64,000 nucleotides of DNA from Monoplex corrugatus (lineage: Eukaryota; Mollusca; Gastropoda; Littorinimorpha; Ranellidae): the NCBI GenBank assembly GCA_030674185.1, contig CM060314.1, forward strand, positions 26,989,391 through 27,053,390. The letters run 5' to 3'. The translations under genes were made by a program, and so were the position numbers. Each line of letters starts with the position of its first letter. Position 1 is the first letter of the stretch. Below the pieces are notes generated by a model. It was not told the origin of the DNA. It saw only the letters and a list, made by a program, of their open reading frames with translations, and did no database searches. Positions 10,376 through 22,529 of the stretch are shown here, piece by piece.

Positions 10376-10640
10376 CATTCATCACCTCAAAAAGAGCTGA
10401 TTTTCGACACTTTTAATGGTCTGTGTGACCTAACCTTGAAACTTTATTTTCCAAAATCGTGTTTTCGCGGCTCCTCAAAAGTACACAGCTTTGATCTAAA
10501 CTATATAAACCACCATTAAACACCTGAAAAAAATATGTTTACACTTTTTTGTCAGACAAACAGACAGACACACAGACAGACAGACAGACAGTCAGACAGA
10601 CAGACAGGCACACGTTCCCTTTCCAGTCGATATGACAAAA
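10130..10640 (+). repeat. R7: two tandem 250-bp units, each ending in (CAGA)n
   Basis: AAAAAGAGCTGATTTTCGAC starts two direct repeats 250 bases apart (10137 and 10387). Both continue through GTGACCTAACCTTGAAA, a CATGATTCC or GGCTCC block, AAAGTACA and TTTTTTGT before running into (CAGA)n tracts at 10314-10372 and 10556-10608. A third diverged copy lies near 56100-56250. No protein is encoded. Confidence 0.85.
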
Positions 10641-10699
10641 AAGGGAGGGGGGGGGGGGCGTTGGTCGCTGAAAATAAAGGAAAATGACCCACTAGTAAT

Positions 10700-11020
10700 A
10701 GTTTCTGCGCCGCTGGGATCCGTCTGGGGTCTCGTAGTTGAAGCAGAAAAGAGATTAGCGCTTGCCCAGATAGGGGAAAATGAAGAAATAAATTTTCAGT
10801 CACATCAGGGGTGGAGAGACACAGAGTGATTGGAGGACGGCAGGACAGAGAGTGGGATGGTTGAGAACGGGAACTGGAGTGGGACTACTGATGGTCGGTG
10901 CTGCCCTAGAGGTCTGTGACCTGTAGGTCAACATTGTAACGTCCTTACTCACACGCTGGCTCTAGTTAGAACAGTCTGACAGTCTGTTCTGTGACGATGG
11001 TTACTGACGACTTTCAAACA
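10700..11020 (+). repeat. R2 repeat, copy 1 (diverged)
   Basis: It shares CTGGGATC.GTCT.GGGTCTCGT, GCCCTA, GACCTGTAGGTCAACA and the downstream GA-tract context with 13010-13354 and 30405-30789. It is the most diverged of the three. It is non-coding. Confidence 0.6.
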
Positions 11021-11049
11021 TGACATCCTCCTGTTCATTTACTGGACAG

Positions 11050-11282
11050 GAAGGAGACAGCGAGAGGGGGGGGGGGAGGGAAAAGGAGAAAGAGAGACGG
11101 AGAGTGAGGGAGGGGACAGAAAGCAGAGAGGGGAGGGAGAGAGAGGGAAGGAGGAGATGGAGAAAAAGAAGAAGAGAGATAAGAGAGAACGGGAGAGAGA
11201 GGTGGAGCAAGAAACCCAGAGAGAAAGGGGGGAAGAAGGGAATGGGAGACAGAGAGAGGGAGAGGACAGAAAGAAGAAAGGG

Positions 11283-11316
<34 letters not shown>

Positions 11317-11366
11317 CAGAGCAGACAGAAAGGGGGAGAGAGATGTGGAGAGAGAGAAACTCAGAG

Positions 11367-11411
<45 letters not shown>

Positions 11412-11440
11412 GGAGAGGGAGGAGGGGGGTTACTGTGTAA
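11050..11440 (+). repeat. Long (GA)n-rich polypurine tract
   Basis: About 390 bases are almost purely G and A on the plus strand, with GAGA, GGAG and AAAG interruptions and a G-run at 11068-11078. It has strong triplex (H-DNA) potential. The Glu/Arg-rich plus and Ser/Leu-rich minus ORFs here are simple-sequence artefacts. Confidence 0.95.
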
Positions 11441-11860
11441 GGCATAAAGTCCCTTCACCAGGAATGGAGGGAGAAGTTTGAGAGGTGGTACATACAGCAA
11501 TCGATATATGCCGCTCAGGTGCTCTGCAACATGGACACCAAATCACGTTACTACTAGAGTTTATTGCCCACGCAAGTAGGCCTGTAAACCTGCGAGTGCT
11601 ACAGTCACTGGTGAGCGTAGAAGCGTTTGTCAATGCATGGTTGGTAACTAACATCTGTGGCCTTCATGACGGGCCCTGAGGGTTTCCATTTTCACCAGCC
11701 ATGGTGTCCGAGCTCTGGATGACACTGGTCATGGCGCTGGTCCAGATATTTTTTTCCCCTTTGAAAATTTGTAGTATTTGTTAGCCTACTAATATTTTTA
11801 ATACGTGTTGCACAGGACAATGCTCCCACTTTCTTTAATCTTCTTGTCAGTTATCATTAT
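11441..11860. other. No gene recognised
   Basis: This is mixed sequence between two microsatellite blocks. Two small overlapping frames of about 64 and 74 codons cover 11430-11679, but I see no domain, splice site pair or repeat partner. Confidence 0.4.
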
Positions 11861-11861
11861 A

Positions 11862-12105
11862 CATACACATATCTATGTACATATCCATTCATCCATCCAT
11901 CCATACATACGTACATATACACATACATATATTACATATGTACATATATATGTACATATATATGTACATATTATGTATGTATGTATGTATGTATGTATGT
12001 GTGTATCTATACATACATACATATGTATGTGTGTGCATGCGTGTGTGTGTGTGTGGTGTGTTTTGTGTGTGTGTGTATGTGCGCGCGCGCGCGCGTGTGT
12101 GCACA
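11862..12105 (+). repeat. Mixed (CATA)n/(GTAT)n/(TG)n/(GC)n microsatellites
   Basis: CATC and CATA words run first, then an alternating ATGTACATATAT stretch at 11935-11972, (GTAT)n at 11973-11998, (TG)n near 12025-12078 and GCGCGCGCGC at 12081-12095. The central ATGTACATAT region is self-complementary. Confidence 0.9.
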
Positions 12106-12520
12106 CGCTTACTTCAACAGTGTTGATTTATTAGCAAAGGAAAATCAGTCCCACAAAAGACTTCATATTCAACATATATGATGGACATCCATATCTTCAT
12201 CAAAGAAACTATACGAATGCATGAAATATCCTCAATACAGGTACATGAAATATTATCAATACCAAAAGCATTAAGTATAGGAAAAAACATAAATCTATCT
12301 GCAATGCATGTCATATTATAGGAAGAAACATATACGAGTAACGCATATCTTGTGCTGCAAATCAATGAATCACTATATCAAACTCATCCGTAAAAAGCAG
12401 TCTAGTCATTTTTGTTTAAAACTGTGTGAGTCTGCATTGTATTTTTCCAAGTGATTATTTCAAGAAAACGTATCTTGTTAAAAAAAAAGTTTCAGCAGGC
12501 GGAGCCTTCTCACTCCGTCA
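12106..12520. other. No gene recognised
   Basis: This is AT-rich DNA with no repeat partner noticed. It contains a possible minus-strand open frame of about 83 codons (12114-12365) with no recognisable domain. Confidence 0.4.
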
Positions 12521-12521
12521 G

Positions 12522-12700
<179 letters not shown>

Positions 12701-12801
12701 CATTTTAAAGATAAGGATCAGATGCACGAAAGTTTCGTGACAGTGGACATTTGGCAACTGATTTATCAATCTTATGTCTGGGATGACAGCCTAGTTAGGC
12801 G

Positions 12802-12962
<161 letters not shown>

Positions 12963-13009
12963 GTATTACATCACAGTATCAATGCAAAGAAAAATCTAAG
13001 GAACAAATA

Positions 13010-13471
<462 letters not shown>

Positions 13472-13479
13472 ACAAGGGA

Positions 13480-14050
13480 AAAACGAAAGGGAAGAGTAAG
13501 AAGAAGATAACAAAGCATAGGTTCATTTATCTGTGTTGTGCTGGCTAGGAAAACGTGGTTATACCGTGTCTGTCTCTCAAAACTGATTATCTTTTTTCAC
13601 AACACATCTGCGACAGGATACATGGCCAACAACATCTTTCATAACTAATTTAGCCCCATGGCTACCCAGGCCACATTCATTGCCAGATGCAGCCTGACTA
13701 TGTTGACGGCGAACGCAAGAAGAAGAAATGCATGCAGAATTATCTGCGCGCAATTATACTGAAAAGGAACAGTCAAATGGGAAAAAGTTTTTTTGATAAC
13801 ATGATCACACTCTGCGATAATTTCAGACTAGAAATAGAATTTGTAAGTTGATGATGCAGAATCATTCATACACTGTATTAAATTTCCTTCTTTGTGTTTT
13901 TTGAAGGTGTAAGGGATGATCACAATGGAATTTCGCACAAAAAAGTAAGTAGTTTGCTTGACTCTATTATGTCCCCCTACAGGAGAGTTGAGGCTAACAT
14001 TAGATGAAGTTTATCTCATCCTCTGTGACTGTGCGTGCGTGCGTGGTGCG
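13480..14050. other. No gene recognised
   Basis: This is mixed AT-rich sequence. I see no RNA gene, mobile element end or supported exon. Confidence 0.45.
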
Positions 14051-14056
14051 AGTGCA

Positions 14057-14290
<234 letters not shown>

Positions 14291-14419
14291 TATACGCTCA
14301 CATATACACAGGCATACAGTAACACACACTGCTTACTCGGCAGACACAGAAAACCATTTTATGTTTTCAAATCGCCCACCGTGAGTGCCAGCACACGACG
14401 TAAAGACCTAGACAGTCGG

Positions 14420-14830
14420 AGTATATATTAAAAAAACCCTGAAAGGAACACCCTGAATAAGTAGTCTGACTTGGTGACTTATCTGTCACCTACTCCTCTC
14501 TAATCTTCTCTCTCTTTCACCCACGCAGACTCTTAGATGCCTGGTGCTATTGGACATCACTGTTTTCAACATTTCCCCATCTGGCTAAGCGCTTATCTCT
14601 TTTCCGTTACAGCCAAGAGACTCAATATGGACCCCGGAACCGTGGAAACTATAACTGGTGAATCGTTTCCTTTCTTCTCTTTTCTTTTTCACCCTGTTTT
14701 TATTTAAAGTTATTTATTTATTTACTTTTTTGGGGGGGGGGGGGGGCTCTAACGTTGACGTCTTCTGCGGTGACCAGTCAAAAATTGTTCACATGGTCAG
14801 ACTTACCACCGGGAACTGCCCTTGTGCCCA
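14420..14830 (+). repeat. R3 repeat, copy 1
   Basis: It is homologous to 17690-18060. Shared blocks in order are CACCCTGAATAAGTAGTCTGA, CACCTACTCCTC, CACGCAGACT, CTGGTGCTA, CCATCTGGCTAAGCGCTTAT, TTTTCCGTTACAG, TGGAAACT and TCTTCTGCGGTGACCAGT. About 400 bases are shared. It is interrupted by a G-run at 14733-14746. The function is unknown; it could be a non-autonomous transposon or a segmental duplicate. Confidence 0.75.
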
Positions 14831-15700
14831 CAGTGTTACCAATGCATTGCTATCTCAGCTGCAAAGTGTATATTATGAGAGAGAGATTAACAACTTGATT
14901 ACTGAATGTCTTTTAAAACATTTTACCAAAAGTAGACAGGAGGCTGACTTAAAATATTCAGTTACAGATACCTTAACCAAGACATAACTAGTTACACCAT
15001 AAAATAAGTAAACAATTATATGTTGTTTATTTAGCTGATCAAAACAAATATCTACATGTATTCTAGCGCAAGTGAACAAATATGTAGTCTGCCTACAGAC
15101 ACTGAAATATGCATGCGACCAACATACGCACATAATATATCCACTCATACACACAGAAATAATACATACACACCACCCACAGGTAATGACGTTGAAATAT
15201 GTTCTTTATACTTGTACAAAGTTAAATCAATCAAAATATGGAAAAGAGCAGTGTTTCTTCCGAGATATTTGAATAATATACCGCTTATACAAACATTTCA
15301 AATTAGTCCCGTCAAAGAAGAGACAACATATCTATTGTTGATTAAGCTTGAATTTTCTCTGTCTCAAAACTTCATACATGTTGTGTGGGAAATAATAACA
15401 CTGTCATCGTCAGCTCTCAACAAGAAGAAGACTAAGTTCAGATCTGCTTGGTGAGAATATTACAAAATCATGCCATACTTGGAACAAATATTAGCATAAG
15501 CAACACACTGAAAAATGAAATGCACTTCTCCCCCTTGCCATTTTGACATAAAGGGCAGGAAACATTTTCAATATTTTCTGTTGAGAAATGCCACGGAGTA
15601 TTACTTTTGAATCCATAACCCTGAATCTAAACTTTGGAAGAACATCTTTCAGTATTCATTTGTAACATCCTAAGATATTTTTCAGCTTGAAATACGTCTT
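14831..15700. other. No gene recognised
   Basis: This AT-rich stretch contains a plus-strand open frame of 132 codons (15056-15454) with no domain I recognise and no repeat partner. Its composition equals that of flanking DNA, so I do not call it a gene. Confidence 0.4.
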
Positions 15701-15714
15701 CAATGTTAACAAGA

Positions 15715-15965
15715 AACACCCAAAGATGCAGATGGGACCCAGAGCACGAATGCCCCGCCACTCTCCGGACGATCACCTCCCATGCTCCCAACGCCACTCG
15801 ATAACCATTTCATTAAGCACGAGGGGGACGGACGGGGGGAGAGCTGTCCGTGCATCGCATGACCCATTTGGGCCCAGTCATAAATTATCTTGTTTACAAG
15901 CCGTATGGCAAGGTGGGAAGATGACAAACCTCGGGTCGTAGCCACACAACGCACACCAACCAGGT
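15715..15965. other. GC-rich island of unknown nature
   Basis: This stretch is visibly richer in G+C and CpG than its surroundings (CCCCGCCACTCTCCGGACG, GGGGGACGGACGGGGGG). Both strands have short open frames (82-84 codons) without a recognisable domain. It could be a decayed exon or element fragment. Confidence 0.3.
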
Positions 15966-15999
15966 CCGGTCTAGCTACTGGACCAACAGAATGAAAGAG

Positions 16000-16080
16000 C
16001 CCTCTCTCACCATGTGTAGAAAATGGAAGAGCCCTCTCTCGCCTTATAGAGAGAATTGAAGAGCCCTCTCTCGCCGAACA
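16000..16080 (+). repeat. Triplicated GAGCCCTCTCTC box
   Basis: The box GAGCCCTCTCTC(A/G)CC occurs three times at about 33-base spacing (near 15998, 16030 and 16062), separated by short variable sequence. Confidence 0.8.
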
Positions 16081-16143
16081 GACTTAAACCAAGTGCACTT
16101 TGCACTGCTTTACCTATCCCAGTTTTGTTTCAAATTAGCACTG

Positions 16144-16292
16144 AAGTTGTCTTTAAACTGAGCAATGAAATGTGTTTTAAAATAAACACCTGTAGCTGTC
16201 TTTAAACTGAGCAATGAAATGTGTTTTAAAATAAACACCTGTAGCTGTCTTTAAACTCAGCAATGAAATGTGTTTTAAAATAAACACCTGGT
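16144..16292 (+). repeat. 49-bp tandem triplication
   Basis: A 49-base unit containing GTCTTTAAACTGAGCAATG and TGTTTTAAAATAAACACCTG is present three times in a row, with units starting near 16146, 16195 and 16244. Only two or three differences separate them, so this is a young tandem duplication. Confidence 0.95.
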
Positions 16293-16589
16293 TCAACTCG
16301 ATAATATCAAAACCACTTTCTGCTAGTATTTTCTTTACTTGTGATACTCAGTCAGACTGATCGTGTTTCACATGCTTGTCTGCTTAGTTTTGCTATTAGC
16401 AATGTAAATTTTAATCAGTCTTTAAGCACTTAACATAAGTTCTTACATGAAGAGGATATCCTCCAGTTTGTCAGCGAGTGAATTTATTTCAGGCATGCAG
16501 CCTTACATCAGTAATCCTTTTTATAGCATAAAATTTGGCAAGTTTCATTTAGGCCCCAGATAGAAAGAGGGAGAGTGAGAGAGGGAGAG

Positions 16590-16745
16590 ATTTTAGAAAA
16601 ATGTTATCGAAGCAAGGGGGTAAATCGTTTAATGAGTTCTGAGGAGTGTCAGACAGCTGATTAGCTAATGGGCCATCAGCAAAAGCACTCGACAATTTTT
16701 GGAAATAAACTGGCCATGGTGGTATCAAAAGAGTTTGAAGAAAAG
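16590..16745 (+). repeat. R4 repeat, copy 1
   Basis: It shares CGAAGCAAG, TTTAA(T/C)GAGTTC(T/C)GAGG, TAATGGGCCATCA and a GGAAAT.AACTG block with 18725-18865. Both copies lie next to (GA)n tracts. It is non-coding. Confidence 0.8.
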
Positions 16746-16796
16746 TGATGTGTGTATAAGTGAGTGTATGAGTGTGTGTGTATGTGTGTGTGTAAA

Positions 16797-16808
16797 AGAC
16801 AGACAGAC

Positions 16809-16880
<72 letters not shown>
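16797..16880 (+). repeat. (GA)n tract
   Basis: Two GACA words lead into about 70 bases of (GA)n, flanked on both sides by short TG tracts. Confidence 0.96.
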
Positions 16881-17056
16881 TGTGTGTATAGGTTTGTGTG
16901 GATGAGAATGTGTGTGGTTGCATGTATAAGAAGGCAATCCTAAGAAATATTCTGTTGATCTTGACGTGTACAAATCCACATCTTTATTTTATCACAAATC
17001 AAGTCTCCTTTCAAGCAAAGTCATACTGGATGGAAATCTCTCTCTCTCTGTGTATA

Positions 17057-17215
<159 letters not shown>

Positions 17216-17299
17216 CAGATGCAGAAAAAACTATTCGTATTTTTGAGATCGCCTATGAAGGTTGGCAGGGGGGAAAACCCTGACACATAGTCACAGTTT

Positions 17300-17720
17300 C
17301 AACGGAGAAATGAGACCTCAAGGATGACACCCTCAATAAGTAGTCTGATTATCTATCACCCATTCTTACAACCATCAGCAGAGCAATCACACCTGGAAGA
17401 CGACACCCTCAATAAGTAATCTGATTATCTGTCACCCATTGTTACAATCGTCAGCAGAGAACTCAGACCTGAAAGGCGAGACCCTCAATAAGTAATCTGA
17501 TTATCTGTCACCCACTGTTACAATCTACAGCAGAGAAATCAGACCTGAAAGGTGACGCCCTCAGTAAATACTCTATTTTTCACCCACTCATAATCCTCAG
17601 CAGAGAAATCAGACCTCAAGGGTGACATCGTCAGTATGTTGTCTACTGGTCATACACTCACACAAGCCTCAGCAGAGAAAACAGACCCCAAGGGTGACAT
17701 TGCCAATAAATAGTCTATCA
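17300..17720 (+). repeat. About 75-bp tandem array, 6 units
   Basis: The CACCCTCAATAAGTA-type box recurs near 17328, 17406, 17480, 17556, 17627 and 17697, spacing 70-78. Each unit also has CAGCAGAGAAATCAGACCT and, in the first units, CTGATTATCTGTCACCCA. Unit divergence increases to the right. A single such unit stands at the start of R3 copy 1 (14440-14500), so the array looks like an expansion inside R3 copy 2. Confidence 0.85.
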
Positions 17721-18065
17721 CCCACTCCTCCAGTCCTATCCTTTCCACACGCGCACACGCAGACTGTTGATCCTTGGTGCTACTGAACTTTAGTGTTTTC
17801 AGCTCTTCCCGATCTGGCCAAGCGCTATATTACTTTTCCGTTCCAGACGCGATACCCAAGACGGATCCAGGCTGCATGGAAACTGTTACTTGCAGATTGT
17901 TTCCCTTATTCCCTTTAATTGTTCATTGTGACTTTTGGTTTGGTAGACATCTTCTGTGGTGACTCGTTAGAACTTCTCCCGTGTCTTGATCTAGAGCTGT
18001 CATTATTCTTTGTGTTCTCCAATGTTGCCATATTCTGTGGTGACTAGTTACAATTGTTCCCCATA
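17721..18065 (+). repeat. R3 repeat, copy 2
   Basis: This part of R3 matches 14500-14780: CACGCAGACT, TTGGTGCTACTG, CGATCTGGCCAAGCGCTAT, TTTTCCGTTCCAG, CATGGAAACT and TCTTCTGTGGTGACT. The TCTGTGGTGACTAGTTA block occurs twice in this copy (near 17950 and 18030). Confidence 0.75.
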
Positions 18066-18179
18066 CCTATACCTACCCCGGGTATTTTTTTCTGACATCA
18101 ACAAAATAATCGTTGCTTACCTACTGGATGCAAACTTTGCCCAGTGTCAGAACTATCTCTTATAAAGACAGGAGGGTGG

Positions 18180-18208
18180 AAAGGAAGAACGGGAAGAGAG
18201 AGGAGAGA

Positions 18209-18244
<36 letters not shown>

Positions 18245-18284
18245 GAGAGAGCTCTGTGTGTGTGTGTGTGTGTGTGTGTGATAG

Positions 18285-18366
<82 letters not shown>
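18180..18366 (+). repeat. (GA)n-(TG)n-(GA)n compound microsatellite
   Basis: GA words from 18196 are interrupted by a TG tract at 18254-18278 and then resume as about 80 bases of (GA)n to 18364. Confidence 0.96.
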
Positions 18367-18367
<1 letters not shown>

Positions 18368-18575
18368 AACGTTTTATTTAAGAAACAGAAAGCTTGAGCA
18401 AATCAATGCGTTATTATATCCAGTTCTCGGCCAAACAGGGTGTAATCTATACAAAAATGAAAAAGAACATCTTTGGCAACATAACAAATACATAATATCT
18501 TGGGAAACTCGAACCGAAGAAATGCAGGAAAAACAAATGGAACAGGACAAATATTGATTATATTGCAGACGAGGA

Positions 18576-18870
<295 letters not shown>

Positions 18871-19895
18871 ATCAGACGTGCTCAACGCTCAGAAGAGCTC
18901 GCGAAAAACTGTGTGCTGTGTGCATAGGTGTGCACAAATTTCAGATGCGTCCCTGTACGCGCATATTGATGCGCACATTTTATGTTTGTGGGTATCTTTT
19001 GTATGTTTGTGCATTTACTTGTACGAAGTTGTGTTCTCAATTGTAAGAGGGTTTGTGGGTCAGTACAATATTAGTTAATTTGATAAATAAACGATTGCTG
19101 CATTGAACTGAACTGAAGAACGTATGTATTTGCACGTACACATAATGAAATGAATGCTATCATAAAGGTCCTGAAAACGTGATTTATTATTATCCACATC
19201 TTCGTTGTTGTCTGGACATAAGAGATATTATTCAGATAGCTCTGTTTTGTTGTCGTTGTCGATATTGTTGCGTGTGTGCACGCGCGCTTCTGCTCACACA
19301 TATGTGTATTTGAATGCAAAATTTGCCAACAATGTGTCATCTGCTGTGTTAAATGAAAGCGTTTTCACCAAGTTTGGATCAGCGTCACGCAATGAAAAAA
19401 GGTGTATGTGTGTGTGTGTGTGTGGAGGGGGGGGGGTTTGAGTTAGAGAGGGTCATACAGTTCACTCTGCAACGAGTAACGAATAATAAAGCCACACGGT
19501 TACATGGGCACCTCCTCGCCCTCCATCTACAAGTATAATTTACAGATATGCTAGATACAATAGAGAAGAGAAAAATTTCTTTATTTGATAGTTACCTTTT
19601 TGTTTCCTGATGTATTCGTCTGGTTATTTCTCACTCTTCTGTCTAGAAAAGTAAATGGCATTGCACTCATAAACTGTTCTTTCTTGCGGTTAACGCATCA
19701 CTAATATCCAGGTGCATTGGGACGGAGTTTAAGTGCAAAAACCGTTCAAAACGTTACACCTGTCCAGTTAGACGGGATAATCCATCACAGGAAATGGTTC
19801 TTTATTTTAACTGAAAAAAGTCTTAATGCCCATCTACTGCACTGTTCCTATATCACTAACCCACGCGGTTCGTTTCGGCCAAAAAACTTCCAAAT
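18871..19895. other. No gene recognised
   Basis: This is mixed AT-rich sequence with a short TG tract and G-run near 19405-19436. No mobile element end, RNA gene or convincing exon was seen. Confidence 0.45.
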
Positions 19896-19899
19896 CCAG

Positions 19900-20240
19900 C
19901 AAAGCTGAGGACACCATGACAGCTGGGCAGGAAATGCTACAGAATCTAGATGGTTTTTGCAGTGCAATGATGACCAAAAAATATGGAGTCTATTTCAGAC
20001 TGAGACTCTGTGACAGAGCTGTATTTTAAGCTTATTTTCATGATTTTTCCTGGCCTCAAGCATGCCCCGGAGATACAGACACTTGCAGTGTTGGTCAGGG
20101 TATTTGAGCAATACCCTAAATGACGCACCCGCTTAGTAGACGACATCTACGTGCGAGGTCTCAGTCTTCCCAAAGAGTCCATTGATGCTCAGCTATGAGT
20201 AGATGCAAATCAGGAACGAAAAATCGAACAATCTTTTTTT
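19900..20240 (-). mobile_element. SINE1 (minus), degenerate
   Basis: Its body matches other SINE1 copies: CCTCAAGCATG..., GATACAGACACTTGCAGTGTTGG, TCAGGGTATTTGAGCAATACCC and AAAGAGTCCATTGATG, in the same order as 4500-4640. The distal part (CTGAGACTCTGTGACAGAGC) also aligns with 4440-4465. No clean tRNA-like box B was found in the expected place. Confidence 0.65.
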
Positions 20241-20244
20241 GGCC

Positions 20245-21185
20245 TTATTTTTTACTTTGTTTGTTCCACAAGAGTACTGGTCTAGTAGTTACAGCTCCCA
20301 CCCAGAATCGATGAATTCATGTGTTTACGGTATTTTCTCTGCAGGCTTAATCGTACTGTGACGTTAAAGAAATAACCAACACTGGGGTTTTCTTTTTCTT
20401 CTTAGACCCGTATCAAATGTGCGCGTAGGTAGCGAGGTACACAGACGAAAACACTGTCATAATAATAAAAAAATTTCTGTCTGTCTCTAATCTTCGTTCT
20501 CTCAAGAGATTATACGATACTAACATGATGGGATGAGTGTGATTCTGCCTGTCTGTTTGTATACATGTACATGTGTGTCACACTGCCTGTGTCAGGAAAC
20601 CTTCATATGTATGTGGATGGATTCTCACCAACTTTGATTCATAAGACAGATAATCACGAATGCACAAGCATGGGGCACACATATCTTAAATGTGACCATG
20701 TGTACACTCGAAAATATCTTAGCTTTTGGAAGACGGATTTCAAATGAATTTACTTGAAAGTATGTGCTGCTAAACGAACTTCTTATTCGGTAGATTCATT
20801 GAGTCGAAGGTCAAAGGCACAACTGTGCACACCGTGTTCGTAAGTGTCAGTAAAAATTTCCTGAGTTATTATCAGTGGACAATGACCAAATGAGAACCAC
20901 ACATAGTCAGTCTTATGCATGGTCCTAATTGTATGAGGTCAAAGCAAAAGCGATCCAGTATTTGGATTGGTATGATAAAATTGTTGTTAAAAATAGTATT
21001 CGTATTTCAGCTATTTGTGAACTGACCTGTTTTAAACCAATCGGAATAGTACTCTGGAAACCTCATTGTTAAAAAACACAAGAGGAGATCCAGTAATTTT
21101 CAAGCTAGTCATTGCATGATGAGATTACAGTGCAACATGGTACAACTGAATCATTGAAAACAGCTTACACTGCTAACAGTCGAAA
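20245..21185. other. No gene recognised
   Basis: This is AT-rich DNA without repeat partners in the window. Short open frames such as 20565-20747 have no recognisable domain. Confidence 0.5.
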
Positions 21186-21189
21186 ACTC

Positions 21190-22020
21190 CGAGGGCCGGA
21201 CTCTGGCGTGGAGATCATCAGGAGAGAATGCGTCGCTGTTTCGGGCTCTTCCTCTCTACAGCTTCAATGACGCACCGAGCCCCCTCACCGAGGTGAGGTC
21301 TCCCTGACAGTTCGACTGTATGCCTTTGCCATCAACCGTCAGGACTCGCTCCAGCAGGTGTCCTCTCTCTTCAACCAGATCCAATGACTTGCTTTCTCTA
21401 CGGTCTTCTGTAGAGCTTTTGTCATGGTTTTCACTTTCTTCGGACCAAGTCCAGCCACTTTCATCCACTTTCTGACGCTATTTGCGATGTAACCTCTGCA
21501 GCCGACTTCGACTGGGAAGTGCGTTGCTTTCCATCCCGCCTCCTCGCATTCATCGACAAGAGCCTCGTAGCGATTCTCCTTCCGCTCGTGTGCAGCCCTG
21601 ATATTGTCTTCGTGGGGCACCGTCAGCTCCACAAGGTGCACCTCTCTCTCTTCCTTGCTCCATACCACCAGGTCTGGCTTCTTCGTTGTTGGGATGGGGA
21701 AGAATCTCTCGCAGCCCTCAAGGTCTGCGGCTACCTCCCACAGACCACCACACTAGCCATCCGTGGCCTCGCTTGCCTTCTTTCCATCAGGAACCTTGCT
21801 TCCTTGCGGTACAAACACGATCTTGCCCAGTCCTTGTTTCTGCGGCTTAAGAGCGTATTTTCCCTCCTCCACCTGCTCCTTCGCCATCTTAGTAAACACC
21901 TTGAGCACTTCATTGTGTCTCCAGGTGTATCTATTCAGGGCCAGGTGGCAGTTTGAGAGGATATGCTTCATGGTTCCTAGTTTGCCGCACCTGCACTTGT
22001 CATCTTCCTGGACCTTCCAT
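21190..22020 (-). pseudogene. C-terminal end of a retrotransposon polyprotein (zinc knuckle plus probable restriction-like endonuclease)
   Basis: On the minus strand, starting at about 22020, the translation has a zinc-knuckle-like CRCGKLGTMKHILSNC (C-x-C-x7-H-x4-C) and YTWRH..VLKV. After a frame change come VHLVELTVPHEDN, an ERKENRYE helix-like stretch, GW.A..FPVEVGCRGY and WLKR. I recall this order from the C-termini of retrotransposon polyproteins annotated in fish, coral and mollusc genomes. The E-x-T and V-E-V-G-C region could be a PD-(D/E)xK restriction-like endonuclease. The frame is broken at least once (about 21670-21750) and no RT domain precedes it: at 22024 the 3' tail of LINE copy 2 begins. 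It is a dead fragment. Confidence 0.7.
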
Positions 22021-22129
22021 CTAAAATAATAATAATTAATAATTACAATATTTATATAGCGCAAAATCTTGATAAAATCAAATCTAAGCGCTGAAACAGA
22101 CACACACGCACGCACGCACACACACGCAC

Positions 22130-22177
<48 letters not shown>

Positions 22178-22529
22178 TGGCTATAAATGGGGAGAAAGAA
22201 TAAAAGCAATAAAAGCAAGAATAAAAGCAATGGAAAATTATAGAGAGCATATCATATACAATTATATATTATAACAATGTGATTCCCCTCCGAGCGGAGA
22301 CAGGCTGCAGAGGGGGGTTGAGTGAGGTTAGGATTTTATGCAGAGGAGAAAGGTGAGTTTTGAGAGCGGACTTGAAGGAGACAAAAGTAGGTTGCTGACG
22401 GACTGAGAGAGGAAGTTTGTTCCAGGAGAGTGGACCAGAAACAGAGAAGGCTCGTGGACCATAGGTATTGAGCTTAGTGCGTGGAAAGCGAAAAGTCAGA
22501 GGATCGGTGGCTGCGTTATTGAGGCTTTT

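Noticed and set aside
11020..11481. Glu/Arg-rich plus-strand and Ser/Leu-rich minus-strand proteins
   Set aside because: They are translations of a polypurine (GA)n tract. The same reasoning applies to all GA, TG, GTAT and TA tract ORFs, for example at 3217-4001, 7665-8184, 30719-31048, 50748-51233, 54747-55163 and 58716-59254.
15056..15454. 132-codon plus-strand ORF
   Set aside because: No recognisable domain, no splice context, and the same AT-rich composition as its surroundings.
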